Shown piece by piece: positions 1-8,392 of a stretch of DNA of 64,000 bases (its first letter is position 1; every line of letters starts with the position of its first letter). The notes under the pieces were generated by a model that saw only the letters and a list, made by a program, of their open reading frames with translations, searched no databases and was not told the DNA's origin. The position numbers and the translations under genes were made by a program. Source of the stretch: Alishewanella jeotgali KCTC 22429 (lineage in GTDB: Bacteria > Pseudomonadota > Gammaproteobacteria > Enterobacterales > Alteromonadaceae); contig NZ_AHTH01000012.1 in assembly GCF_000245735.1 (NCBI RefSeq), forward strand, positions 20,610 to 84,609, read 5' to 3'.

Positions 1-546
1 ATGGAAGCCAGCCAGCAAAATGCGCTGGGGCCAGGCGCGCTGACCCGCAATATGAGCCGCCAGCAAATTCATCATACCCTGCAGCAGGCGCTGGCAGATA
101 TCCCATACGCCATTGGCATTAACAACCATATGGGAAGTCTGTTTACCGCGCTGGAGCAGCCAATGGACTGGACCATGGAGTACCTGCAGCAGCGCCGGTT
201 GTTCTTTGTCGACAGCCTGACCACCCCACAAAGTACCGCCAAAAAGTACGCCAGCCAGCATGGCGTGACGCTGCTGTCGCGGCATGTATTTTTAGACAAT
301 GAGTTAAGCGAAGCGGCGCTGGAGCGGCAGTTTAAACAATTACTGCAAATTGCCCGCCGCCATCAGGTCGCGATTGCGATTGGTCATCCGTACCCGGAAA
401 CCTATCGCTTTCTCAAACGCCGCTTGCCGCAGTTGCAGGCAGAAGGCATTGAGCTGGTGGGGATCTCAGCATTACTGCCACAGGAACATCAGGTGATAGC
501 GGCAGGTGTGACCGCACCGGCGATCGCGGCACCACAAGAAGAATAA
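1..546 (+). CDS. yibQ: YibQ-type divergent polysaccharide deacetylase, 5' end missing
   Basis: The frame is open from the first base and ends at 546, so this is the C-terminal ~181 residues of a longer gene; the ATG at base 1 is probably internal. The visible segments GINNHMGS and FFVDSLTT and the late block AIGHPYPET are typical of the divergent polysaccharide deacetylase (DUF610/YibQ) family, which has a NodB-like fold and is usually exported. In relatives it follows the murein hydrolase activator gene envC, which would lie before this window. The last ~20 residues are Ala/Pro-rich and look like a disordered tail. Substrate unknown. Confidence 0.85.
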   Translation: MEASQQNALGPGALTRNMSRQQIHHTLQQALADIPYAIGINNHMGSLFTALEQPMDWTMEYLQQRRLFFVDSLTTPQSTAKKYASQHGVTLLSRHVFLDNELSEAALERQFKQLLQIARRHQVAIAIGHPYPETYRFLKRRLPQLQAEGIELVGISALLPQEHQVIAAGVTAPAIAAPQEE

Positions 547-557
547 TCACCGCTTAT

Positions 558-717
558 TATACCCAATGGATTTCAAGATGCACGTAGGCGGCAAGTTCGT
601 TCACTGGAGCGCCAGTCCGACCCCATGAGCTTAGCTTTACTAAGTGATTGGGCCGGGCTGGCGTTCCAGTGGACGGACGCAGCCAACACCCGTGCATCTT
701 GAAAGACGAAGGGAATA
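558..717. repeat. 160-bp MITE-like palindromic repeat
   Basis: Outer arms TATACCC..(6 nt)..TTTCAAGATGCACG and its inverse (TATTCCC..(6 nt)..TTTCAAGATGCACG on the other strand) lie at 558-584 and 691-717. A second inner pair lies at 602-615 and 658-671 with one mismatch. The unit has no coding capacity, so it looks like a non-autonomous miniature element or large REP-type repeat. It sits between the end of yibQ and the rpoH terminator. That it is multicopy is inferred, as only one copy is in this window. Confidence 0.7.
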
Positions 718-720
718 AGC

Positions 721-748
721 AAAAACGGCGCTGCGGCGCCGTTTTTTG
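721..748 (-). terminator. Rho-independent terminator after rpoH (bidirectional)
   Basis: A perfect 8-bp stem AACGGCGC / GCGCCGTT with a 4-nt loop is flanked by A5 on one side and T6 on the other. It can therefore end transcription of rpoH on the minus strand and readthrough from yibQ on the plus strand. Confidence 0.85.
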
Positions 749-765
749 TCAGTCTGTTTTGACTA

Positions 766-1617
766 TTAGTGCTGCAATGCCTGCTGCAGCTTTTTCATCG
801 CATTTTTCTCCAGCTGCCGCACCCGCTCAGCTGAGACCTGATAGCGATCGGCCAGCTCCTGCAGGGTCAGCTTCTGGTTATCCAGCCAACGGGCGCGTAC
901 GATATCCTGGCTGCGATCATCCAGGGTGCGAATCGCTGCCTGTAGCCGATCCACTGCTGCGGTATCCCACTGATCATCGGCAACCTGCGCCGCCAGATCA
1001 GAACTTTTATCTTCCAGATAGTATACCGGCGCCGTATAGGCCTGCTCGTCGTCCTCATCCGGCGCATCGAATGGCATATCATAGTTGCTCATCCGCGCTT
1101 CCATTTCACGCACTTCGTGCTCGGCCACACCCAGTGATTCAGCGACCTGCTGTACTTCCTGCTGATTAAACCAGCCCAGATGCTTTTTGGCCTTACGCAG
1201 ATTAAAGAACAGTTTACGCTGTGCCTTGGTAGTGGCAATTTTAACGATGCGCCAGTTTTTTAGCACATATTCATGAATTTCGGCTTTAATCCAGTGCACG
1301 GCGAAAGACACCAGGCGCACGCCTACCGCCGGATCAAAGCGCTTTACCGCTTTCATCAGGCCAATATTACCTTCCTGAATTAAATCGCTGATTGGCAGGC
1401 CATAACCGGCATAGCTGCGGGCGATATGCACCACAAAACGCAGATGCGACATAATCAACTGGCGCGCCGCTTCTAAATCACCGTCTTGCTGCAGGCGTTC
1501 GGCCAGACCGCGCTCTTCTTCAGCGCTCAGCATCGGGATAGTACTGACGGCATGGGTGTAAGCCTCCAGACTACCGCTGGCTGCTACCGTAAGGGGCATG
1601 TAAGCTGATTTCGTCAT
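766..1617 (-). CDS. rpoH: RNA polymerase heat-shock sigma factor RpoH (sigma-32)
   Basis: Sigma-70 family protein of 283 residues, the normal RpoH length. Region 2 is recognisable by [19 protein letters not shown], followed by the RpoH box around [10 protein letters not shown]. Region 4 ends the protein with a helix-turn-helix in [20 protein letters not shown] chose the ATG at 1617 over one 45 bp upstream because AGGATAA precedes it at normal spacing and [11 protein letters not shown] matches the family start. It directs transcription of chaperone and protease genes. A perfect CIRCE operator lies about 40 bp upstream, which suggests HrcA repression in addition to post-transcriptional control. 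Confidence 0.97.
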   Translation of the reverse strand: MTKSAYMPLTVAASGSLEAYTHAVSTIPMLSAEEERGLAERLQQDGDLEAARQLIMSHLRFVVHIARSYAGYGLPISDLIQEGNIGLMKAVKRFDPAVGVRLVSFAVHWIKAEIHEYVLKNWRIVKIATTKAQRKLFFNLRKAKKHLGWFNQQEVQQVAESLGVAEHEVREMEARMSNYDMPFDAPDEDDEQAYTAPVYYLEDKSSDLAAQVADDQWDTAAVDRLQAAIRTLDDRSQDIVRARWLDNQKLTLQELADRYQVSAERVRQLEKNAMKKLQQALQH

Positions 1618-1655
1618 GGTATTGCTTATCCTGTGTTGAACTAAGTGAGCTGATA

Positions 1656-1682
1656 TTAGCACTCTTTGACTGAGAGTGCTAA
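1656..1682. promoter_or_regulatory. CIRCE element (predicted HrcA operator) upstream of rpoH
   Basis: TTAGCACTC - 9 nt - GAGTGCTAA is an exact match to the CIRCE consensus bound by the heat-shock repressor HrcA. It lies 39 bp upstream of the rpoH start codon, in the expected 5' UTR/promoter position. The match is seen directly; HrcA binding is inferred, and hrcA is not in this window. Confidence 0.9.
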
Positions 1683-1764
1683 TACTAGTTGCAACTCTTT
1701 ATAGATCTGGTTTTTATAAGATAAGCAATTTTTATAACCAGCTGTCAGCTTAGCGGCAACTGGC

Positions 1765-2739
1765 TCAGGACGGCTCAATGGCCCGTAAATGACGGCGTAC
1801 CGACAGATAGGATCCCATTACTCCGAGTAGGATCGCCAGTAACAGCAAGCCGCCGAACTCATGCAGACTCATTGCCTGTAACTGAAAATCGCTCTGGTAC
1901 AGGCTGCTGATACTGGCAATGGCGCCGCGCAACCACCAGAGTAAGGCTTCGGTAACCAGAAAGGCCAATAGCCCACCAAAGACGCCGAACCAAAGCCCGG
2001 TGTAAAGAAAAGGTCGCTGAATAAAAGCATCGGTCGCGCCGACCAGCTTCATCACTTCAATTTCATCGCGTTTATTAATAATTGATAAGCGGATGGTATT
2101 GCTGACAATCAGTAACACGGCACTGAGTAACAGCAGACCAATGGCCACCACCGCTTGCTGTAACAGCAGCACCAGCGCATCCAGCCGTTGCAGCCATTCC
2201 AGATCCAGCTTGGCAAACTCGACTATCCGCTCTTTTTCCAGCTGCTGTTGTAACTGACGGGCGGCTGCGGGCTCAGTATGCACCGGTAGCACCACCAGCA
2301 CATCCGGCAGCGGGTTGTCGGTCAGATAATTTAGCGCAGCGCCAAAGCCGGACGCCTCGCGAAATTCTGCCATCGCCGCCTCTTTACTGATATGCCGTAC
2401 GCCGGCGATCTGGCTATCTGCTTCGAGAATGGTTTTCAGGCTCTGCACTTGCTGTGGTGTCGCAGTATCACGGATAAATAAATTGATTTCTGCAGCCTTG
2501 GCAAAGCCACCACTGATCTGCTGCACATTCTTGACCAGCAGGTGCAGCGTCGTTGGCAGCGTCAGACTCAATCCCAGTACCGCTATCGTCATCAGTGAGG
2601 AACCCGGGGTACGCCAAAGCTCCCCCAAACTAAATACCGCCTGACGGATATGGTGCACAAAAAACATCACAAAACGCTGTATGGGATTGACCCGGCTAGC
2701 TTTAGCGCCACTGGCCCGACTACTGAACAAAATACTCAT
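1765..2739 (-). CDS. ftsX: Cell division protein FtsX
   Basis: 324-residue membrane subunit of the FtsEX complex, which controls septal peptidoglycan hydrolysis through EnvC. The protein has an N-terminal cytoplasmic stretch, a first membrane helix near residues 50-70, a periplasmic domain (about 80-180), and three C-terminal helices around VVAIGLLLLSAVLLIVSNTI, FLYTGLWFGVFGGLLAFLVT and LLLLAILLGVMGSYL. That is the FtsX arrangement. The start codon overlaps the ftsE stop by 4 bp (ATGA), so the two are translationally coupled. The 25-residue extension before MFFVHHIRQ could mean a later start. Confidence 0.96.
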   Translation of the reverse strand: MSILFSSRASGAKASRVNPIQRFVMFFVHHIRQAVFSLGELWRTPGSSLMTIAVLGLSLTLPTTLHLLVKNVQQISGGFAKAAEINLFIRDTATPQQVQSLKTILEADSQIAGVRHISKEAAMAEFREASGFGAALNYLTDNPLPDVLVVLPVHTEPAAARQLQQQLEKERIVEFAKLDLEWLQRLDALVLLLQQAVVAIGLLLLSAVLLIVSNTIRLSIINKRDEIEVMKLVGATDAFIQRPFLYTGLWFGVFGGLLAFLVTEALLWWLRGAIASISSLYQSDFQLQAMSLHEFGGLLLLAILLGVMGSYLSVRRHLRAIEPS

Positions 2740-3419
2740 AACACCCCCGGAGCAGGCATCAGGCCGTCATTAATCATCCGGCCCTGCTTTAACGTCAGGG
2801 TGCGGTAACGCATCCGGGCGATCAGTCCCAAATCATGGGTTGCCACCAGCACCGAGACGCCAACCTGATTAAAGGCTTCAAACACCCGCATAATGTCACG
2901 TGATAGTTCCGGATCCAGGTTACCGGTTGGCTCGTCAGCCAGTAGTAACGGCGGCTTATTAACCACGGCGCGGGCAATACCAACCCGCTGCTGCTCACCG
3001 CCTGATAAGGTCTGTGGTAAACAACGCTGCTTATCCAGTAAACCGACCTTATCCAGCGCGGCGTGCACCCGTTTTACCATTTCCTTACCGGTAAAACCTT
3101 CAATCACCAGCGGCAAAGCCACATTATCAAATACGGTATGGTTCATTAGCAGCCGGTGATTCTGGTAAATAATGCCGACATCGCGCCGGACATAAGGAAT
3201 TTGACTGCGTTTTAAGCGGCTAAGATCGATATTGTTAATCATCACCCGGCCAGTGCTGGGGCGTTCAATCATGCTGATCAGTTTCAGGATAGTACTTTTA
3301 CCTGCGCCGGAGTGGCCGGTCAGAAACACCATTTCGCCTTTCGCGATGCGAAAGTTAATCCGCTCCAGTGCTACAAAGCCACCCGGATAGCTTTTACTTA
3401 CCTGATCAAACTGCAGCAT
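2736..3419 (-). CDS. ftsE: Cell division ATP-binding protein FtsE
   Basis: ABC ATPase of 227 residues. Walker A is GHSGAGKST (about 35-43), the signature is LSGGEQQR, and Walker B is LLLADEPTGNLD followed by a switch His in ATHD. It pairs with FtsX, encoded immediately downstream with a 4-bp overlap, and follows ftsY by 5 bp. The ftsY-ftsE-ftsX order is the conserved gammaproteobacterial operon. It powers signalling to periplasmic amidase activators at the septum. Confidence 0.97.
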   Translation of the reverse strand: MLQFDQVSKSYPGGFVALERINFRIAKGEMVFLTGHSGAGKSTILKLISMIERPSTGRVMINNIDLSRLKRSQIPYVRRDVGIIYQNHRLLMNHTVFDNVALPLVIEGFTGKEMVKRVHAALDKVGLLDKQRCLPQTLSGGEQQRVGIARAVVNKPPLLLADEPTGNLDPELSRDIMRVFEAFNQVGVSVLVATHDLGLIARMRYRTLTLKQGRMINDGLMPAPGVL

Positions 3420-3424
3420 AGCGG

Positions 3425-4672
3425 TTATTCCTTGTTAAACAGTGCCCGGATAAAGTCCTGGGCCTGGAACTGCCGCAGGTCATCGATGGCTTCCCCCACC
3501 CCGATAAAACGGATCGGCACCTTAAACTGATCGGCAATCGCAAAGATCACCCCGCCTTTGGCAGTACCATCCAGCTTGGTCAAACTAATACCGGTCAGGG
3601 GGACCGCTTCGTTAAAAAGTTTGGCCTGACTCAGCGCATTCTGGCCGGTACCGGCATCCAGCGTCAGCATCACTTCGTGCGGTGCCGCCGGCTCAATCTT
3701 TTGCAATACCCGGACAATCTTCTTCAGCTCTTCCATCAAATGCGCTTTATTTTGTAAGCGGCCGGCGGTATCAGCGATCAGCACATCGACTTTACGGGCT
3801 TTGGCCGCCTGATAGGCATCAAAAATCACTGAGGCGCTATCTGCGCCGGTATGCTGGGCAATCACCGGGATCTGATTACGTTCGCCCCACACCTGCAGCT
3901 GCTCCACCGCGGCGGCCCGGAAGGTATCGCCAGCCGCCAGCATCACGGTTTTGCCCTGCTGCTTAAACTGCTGTGCCATCTTACCGATAGTCGTGGTTTT
4001 ACCAACACCGTTTACCCCGACCATCAGGATCACAAAGGGGCCGTCACTGGCTTCAGGTTGCAGCGGCTGTTCCACGTGCTGCAACAACTCGGCCATATCC
4101 TGCTGCAGTTTTTCATACAGCAGACCGGCGTCTTTCAGTGCCTTGCGATCAGCATGGCTGGTTAACTGTTTAATCAGCTTCTGGGTCGTATCCATACCGA
4201 CGTCAGCCAGCAGTAACTGCGTTTCCAGCTCTTCGTACAGCTCGTCATCAATTTTCTTGCCAACGAACAGTGAGGCTAAACCAGCCCCCAGATTCAGACT
4301 GGTTTTCGCCAGTCCCTGCTTTAAGCGGGCAAACAGACCTGGCTTTTTCGGGTTATCCAAGATCGGGTTAACCTTGGGTGCTGCGGCCTCTGTCGGTGCT
4401 GCTGGCGCTGGTGCAGCGGTAACCAGCGCCGGACTGCTGTCTGCCTGCTGTGCGGCGGCCGGATTCTCCTGGACCGGCACGTCGGCCGCAGGCGCATCCG
4501 TTACTGGCGCTGCCGTTACCGCAGCATCTGCAACCGGCGTAGCAGCGGCTGGGGTTTCCGTTGTTGCTGTCGCGTTAGCGGCTGTAGACTCGGGCTGAGT
4601 TGCCGTGTCGGGTGCGTCTGATGGCTTCTTACCAAAACCAAGCCAGGAAAAGAGTTTATTCTGTTTTGTCAT
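3425..4672 (-). CDS. ftsY: Signal recognition particle receptor FtsY
   Basis: 415-residue SRP-receptor GTPase that brings translating ribosomes to the membrane. Residues ~15-110 form a low-complexity Ala/Pro/Thr/acidic A domain, followed by the NG domain. GTPase motifs seen are GVNGVGKTTTIGK, the insertion-box start DTFRAAAVEQL, DTAGR and TKLDGTAKGG. The NG domain is fully conserved while the A domain is species-specific. First gene of the ftsYEX operon and divergent from rsmD across 80 bp. Confidence 0.97.
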   Translation of the reverse strand: MTKQNKLFSWLGFGKKPSDAPDTATQPESTAANATATTETPAAATPVADAAVTAAPVTDAPAADVPVQENPAAAQQADSSPALVTAAPAPAAPTEAAAPKVNPILDNPKKPGLFARLKQGLAKTSLNLGAGLASLFVGKKIDDELYEELETQLLLADVGMDTTQKLIKQLTSHADRKALKDAGLLYEKLQQDMAELLQHVEQPLQPEASDGPFVILMVGVNGVGKTTTIGKMAQQFKQQGKTVMLAAGDTFRAAAVEQLQVWGERNQIPVIAQHTGADSASVIFDAYQAAKARKVDVLIADTAGRLQNKAHLMEELKKIVRVLQKIEPAAPHEVMLTLDAGTGQNALSQAKLFNEAVPLTGISLTKLDGTAKGGVIFAIADQFKVPIRFIGVGEAIDDLRQFQAQDFIRALFNKE

Positions 4673-4752
4673 ATGCAGTTAGGTCAGAGCTGAAAACTAG
4701 GATAAAATTGGCCTTATACTAACACCTTTATCTGTCAGGCAAAAACGAATCA

Positions 4753-5352
4753 ATGAAACAATCGAGCAGTCGTGGTAGCGCAGGCGGCCCCAGCGGTTTC
4801 GTCAGAATCATCAGTGGTAAATGGCGGGGTAAAAAGCTGCCGGTAACCGATGCCGCGGGCCTCAGACCCACGACCGATCGCGTTAAGGAAACCCTGTTTA
4901 ACTGGCTGATGCAGGATACGGCACAAAGTACGGTGCTGGATTGTTTTGCCGGTAGCGGTAGCCTGGGTTTAGAGGCACTGTCACGCTACGCTGCTTATCT
5001 GACACTGGTAGAAAAAGCGCCGGCATTGGCGCGGCAGCTGCAGCAACATCTGAAAGCGTTAGCAGCGAGCAATGCTGAGGTCGTCAATGCCGATTGTCTG
5101 CAATGGCTGCAGCGCCCGGCACAGCGGCAATATAATCTGGTGTTGATCGACCCGCCATTCCGGCAGGGCTTGGCACTGCCTTGCTGTCTGGCGTTAGAGC
5201 AACAGGGCTGGCTGACAGACAGCGCCCTGATCTATCTGGAAACCGAGAAAGAACTGGCATTAGGAACCATACCCGCCAACTGGCAGCTGCTAAAGGAAAA
5301 GGTTGCCGGCCAGCTGGCCTATCGCCTCTTTCTGCGCCAGAGTAGCCGCTAA
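4753..5352 (+). CDS. rsmD: 16S rRNA (guanine966-N2)-methyltransferase RsmD
   Basis: 199-residue class I SAM methyltransferase. The family start RIISGKWRGKKL is followed by RPTTDRVKETLFNWL, then the SAM-binding motif LDCFAGSGSLGLEALSR and the catalytic motif LIDPPF. It methylates N2 of G966 in 16S rRNA. It is divergent from ftsY, the usual arrangement in gammaproteobacteria. Its stop lies 7 bp from the convergent yjaG stop, with no hairpin between them. Confidence 0.95.
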   Translation: MKQSSSRGSAGGPSGFVRIISGKWRGKKLPVTDAAGLRPTTDRVKETLFNWLMQDTAQSTVLDCFAGSGSLGLEALSRYAAYLTLVEKAPALARQLQQHLKALAASNAEVVNADCLQWLQRPAQRQYNLVLIDPPFRQGLALPCCLALEQQGWLTDSALIYLETEKELALGTIPANWQLLKEKVAGQLAYRLFLRQSSR

Positions 5353-5358
5353 ATAGGG

Positions 5359-5976
5359 TTACTCAGTCTCCGGGCTAAGCTCCATACCGAGGTTAGTTAG
5401 CCCCTGCTCTTTGACCCAGGCTTTTAACTGCTGCATTTGTTCGCGGCCGATCCGCGTCATAGGTTTGACCAGTTCGATTAGCTCCGCCAGACACTCCATC
5501 TCGTATTGCATCAAGGGGTGATCCCGCACCAGCTTTTTCAGCTCAGCTTCGGTGGTAATATCCGCGTCTTCCGCTTCATATTCAATCAGCCGGGCCACGG
5601 TGGCCTGCGAAATCTTCGCCACATTAATAAATTCGGCGGCATCCTGTTCGCGGATGCCATTGAGCATCATATCCAGCGCCGTGGCGCAATCAACCGCCGG
5701 ATAGACCCCGAACATATCGTAATGATTGACCTCAGGCGTCGCCAGCTCCAGTTCTTCCGCCAGGCGCTCGAAATTGATTTTCGCTTTCGGTACCGTCAGC
5801 CACTCCCAGCACAGATCAAGAATTTTGCGCACCAACACCGGATCGCCGAACTGACTGACTTCGCTAAACAGTTGATAATTCGGTAACATCCGCTCCAGCA
5901 AACTGGCAGCAATTGCCGCCTGCTGCGCCAGATTAAGTTCGCGCATCTGCTGAAAGTTATTGGCTTTTTGTTTCAT
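5359..5976 (-). CDS. yjaG: YjaG family protein (DUF416)
   Basis: 205-residue soluble, mostly helical and acidic protein of the DUF416/YjaG family, whose function is not known. I start it at 5976 (MKQKANNFQQ) because AGGAA lies 4-5 nt ahead, rather than at an ATG 30 bp upstream that lacks a site. Family segments include AASLLERMLPNYQLFSEVS and HYDMFGVYPAVDCATALD. It follows the terminator of the coiled-coil gene, so it probably has its own promoter in the short gap. Confidence 0.85.
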   Translation of the reverse strand: MKQKANNFQQMRELNLAQQAAIAASLLERMLPNYQLFSEVSQFGDPVLVRKILDLCWEWLTVPKAKINFERLAEELELATPEVNHYDMFGVYPAVDCATALDMMLNGIREQDAAEFINVAKISQATVARLIEYEAEDADITTEAELKKLVRDHPLMQYEMECLAELIELVKPMTRIGREQMQQLKAWVKEQGLTNLGMELSPETE

Positions 5977-6003
5977 AGCATTCCTAAAAAAGAGTATTCC
6001 TGT

Positions 6004-6032
6004 CAAAAAAATAGCAGGCTAGCCGGCCTGCT
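6004..6032 (-). terminator. Rho-independent terminator after the coiled-coil gene
   Basis: On the minus strand a 7-bp stem AGCAGGC / GCCTGCT with a 6-nt loop is followed by ATTTTTTT. It lies 11 bp beyond the coiled-coil stop and 28 bp before the yjaG start. Confidence 0.85.
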
Positions 6033-6042
6033 TTGGCGCCTA

Positions 6043-7503
6043 TTATGGCATAGTCGACAGCTGACGCTGTGCATATTCAAATTTCAGCTTATATTCGGTC
6101 AGCCGGCTTTGCAGATCGGATAAGGTCGCCTGATGCTCTTCCTGGCCTTTGGCTAATTCCTGCCGCAGCACCCGAATGGTCTCCCGGGCCTGATCCGCTT
6201 CCAACTGCTGTTTCTCGACTGTGACCTCCAGCCGCAAGCGGGCCTGTTGCAGCAGTAAATCCTGCCGCTCCAGCTGTTCCCGTAATTGCTGCTCACTGGC
6301 GGCCAGTTGCTGTAATTGGGCAAGCTGCTCGCTTTGTTGCTGATTCAGCACCTGATTTTCTTCCTGCAATTGCAGATACATCTGCTGCTTAAACTGCAGT
6401 TTCTGCCCCAGCTCTGTCTGCTGCTCAGTCAATTGCTGTATCTGCTGGCGTTGTGACTCAAACTCAGCCTGTACCAGCTCCAGTTGCTGCTGTAATGACG
6501 CCCCCTGAGCCGCCAGCTCGTCAGCCTTTTGTTGTTCAGCGGCAACAGCTGCTGCCGCTTGTTGTTTGTGTTGCTGCAGCTGTTCGGTCAGTTCGGTCAG
6601 TTTCTGTTCGGCTTCTGCCTGGGCGGCTGCCGCTTGCTGTTCACGCTGTTGTAGCTGTTCGGTTAACTCCGCCAGTTTCTGCTCAGCGCCTGCCTGGGCG
6701 GCTACCGCTTGCTGCTCACGCTGCTGTAGCTGTTCGGTTAATTCCACCAGTTTCTGCTCAGCGTCTGCCTGGGTGGCGGTAACCTGCTGTTCGCGCTGCT
6801 GTAACTGCTCGCTAAGCGCCGCCAGTTTCTGTTCGGCTTCTACCCGGGCCTTGGCAGCCTGTTGTTCGTGTTGCTGCAGCTGCGCGGTGGTCTGTGCTAG
6901 TTGTTGTTGCAGCTCGGTTACTTTTTGCTGTTCAGCACTTAGCGTACTGGCAGTGCCGACACTGGCTGCAGCCAGCTGCTGCTCCAGCTCTGCCACCTTT
7001 TGCCGCTCCGCTGCATAAGCGGTATCGGCCACGGTCAGTGCCTCCTGCTGCACCTGCATTGCCTGTTGCAGCTCGGCTAACTGTTGCTGAAACTGACCAG
7101 CCATTTGCTGTTCTGAGGCGTGTTGTTCTACCGCACTGGCTTGTTGTTGCTGCAACCCGGCTAACTGCGCTTCTAATTGCTGCAGTCTTTGCCGTAATTG
7201 CTGATTTTGCCGTTCCTGTTCCTGTAACAGCCGCGGATCGGCAGCAGGTGCCGGCACAGCCAACTCCAGCTGCTGCCGGCTTTGTTGCCAATCTTTATAC
7301 AGTTTCTGATAAGCCTGTTCGTGGGCGATAAGCCGCTGTTGCCATTGGGCATCCAGCGCAGTTTGCATTTGTTGCAGCCAGAGTTGCTGCTGTTGCTGTA
7401 ACTGGGTGGCAAAGCTGGCCAGTGCATCAGACAGGGCGGCTGAGGCCTGTTGACTGACTGCTTCAGGTTCAGCTCTGGTTGGCGTTTTATCCTTTGTTTT
7501 CAT
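6043..7503 (-). CDS. Gln-rich coiled-coil protein of unknown function
   Basis: 486 residues, nearly all predicted coiled coil rich in Gln, Ala, Leu and Glu. No signal peptide or enzyme motif is visible. I start at MKTKDKTPTR (7503) rather than at an ATG 36 bp upstream, since the family-like body begins there; GAGAT is only a weak ribosome site. In the middle, four copies of a 25-residue unit (AEQKLxELTEQLQQREQQ...) follow one another. A 25-residue period fits a 7+7+11 coiled-coil register. A structural or scaffold role is possible but not shown. Confidence 0.75.
   Translation of the reverse strand: MKTKDKTPTRAEPEAVSQQASAALSDALASFATQLQQQQQLWLQQMQTALDAQWQQRLIAHEQAYQKLYKDWQQSRQQLELAVPAPAADPRLLQEQERQNQQLRQRLQQLEAQLAGLQQQQASAVEQHASEQQMAGQFQQQLAELQQAMQVQQEALTVADTAYAAERQKVAELEQQLAAASVGTASTLSAEQQKVTELQQQLAQTTAQLQQHEQQAAKARVEAEQKLAALSEQLQQREQQVTATQADAEQKLVELTEQLQQREQQAVAAQAGAEQKLAELTEQLQQREQQAAAAQAEAEQKLTELTEQLQQHKQQAAAAVAAEQQKADELAAQGASLQQQLELVQAEFESQRQQIQQLTEQQTELGQKLQFKQQMYLQLQEENQVLNQQQSEQLAQLQQLAASEQQLREQLERQDLLLQQARLRLEVTVEKQQLEADQARETIRVLRQELAKGQEEHQATLSDLQSRLTEYKLKFEYAQRQLSTMP
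6545..6840. repeat. 75-bp tandem repeat (about 4 copies) inside the coiled-coil gene
   Basis: The anchor AGTTTCTG recurs at 6599, 6674, 6749 and 6824, exactly 75 bp apart, and the sequence between anchors is closely similar. The unit is a multiple of three, so copy-number change would alter protein length in steps of 25 residues without a frameshift. Confidence 0.9.
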
Positions 7504-7757
7504 TATTATCTCGTAAAATCTGCCGTTACAGGCTGGCAATACACTATGCTAAGTGTAATAGCAGCGCGCATGCAATGCTAACTTCTTAGCAGCACAAAGT
7601 CAGTGACTCCTGTCTGGCCGGGTAATTTGCTGTGCCAGCCGGAACTTAGTTTGCTTGCCAGCGTCAAAATATGCAAGTCGCAGCCGGGTTGATCGCAGAA
7701 ATGGCTGGCGCAGTATAGTAAGATATCAAGGCTAAGTTGATTGAGATGGCGGTAGTT

Positions 7758-8336
7758 ATGAATAAGCAGCATTCTTCCTGGCTCTGGCGCGGCATTCTGC
7801 TCGCCTCAGCCTTGTGGTTAACAGCCTGTGCCTCAGGCCCTAAAGTGCGGACCGATCAGGCGCCGAACGTCGACCTGAGTAGTTATCAAACCTTTGGCTT
7901 TATGTCCGAATTGGCAACTGATCGCGCCGGCTATACCAGCCTGGTGACCCAGCACCTGAAAGCCGCTATTACGGCGGAGATGACGGCGCGCGGTTACCGG
8001 CTAAGCGATGAGCCACAGCTGTTGATTAACTTTAACTCTAACGTGGCTCAGCGTTCAGAAGTGCGCAGTACCACTTCACCCAGTCTGCATCCGTACAGCT
8101 ACTATTATTATCGCCGTGGTCTGTATGCGCCTTTCCCCTATTATCAAACCGATGTCGAAACGGTACATTACCGCGTTGGCACCGTAAATATTGATTTAGT
8201 GGATGCCAGCCGTAAGCAGCTGGTGTGGGAAGGGATTGCCGAGGGTGTATTAAGCCAGCAGGATCTGCAGCAACCACGCGAGTCCACTGCGCGGGTCGTC
8301 AATCATATTTTTCAGCAGTTTCCAAGCCGCCGCTAA
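7758..8336 (+). CDS. DUF4136 lipoprotein
   Basis: 192-residue predicted lipoprotein. A signal peptide ends in the lipobox LTAC near residues 20-23, followed by the DUF4136 core (segments YQTFGFM, ITAEMTARGYRL, LINFNSNV, GTVNIDLVDASRKQLVWEG). DUF4136 proteins are envelope lipoproteins of unknown function. MNKQHSSW is the likely start; a start 12 bp upstream (MAVVMNKQ) is possible. The 250 bp upstream hold no convincing gene. Confidence 0.85.
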   Translation: MNKQHSSWLWRGILLASALWLTACASGPKVRTDQAPNVDLSSYQTFGFMSELATDRAGYTSLVTQHLKAAITAEMTARGYRLSDEPQLLINFNSNVAQRSEVRSTTSPSLHPYSYYYYRRGLYAPFPYYQTDVETVHYRVGTVNIDLVDASRKQLVWEGIAEGVLSQQDLQQPRESTARVVNHIFQQFPSRR

Positions 8337-8392
8337 ATGTATTCAACATTGTTGAGCCCACAGCGGGCTCAACAGTGCAACACCCGATCCTG

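Noticed and set aside
3951..4598. 215-codon open frame antisense to ftsY
   Set aside because: Composition is a low-complexity mirror of the Ala-rich FtsY N-terminal region; ftsY is certain.
6566..7018. Open frame rich in Cys and Ser opposite the coiled-coil gene
   Set aside because: It is the reverse reading of CAG-rich (Gln) codons, which gives Cys/Ser/Ala runs; no ribosome site or family match.
7578..7772. 64-codon minus-strand frame between the coiled-coil and DUF4136 genes
   Set aside because: No ribosome site, no recognisable domain, and it runs over the DUF4136 start.
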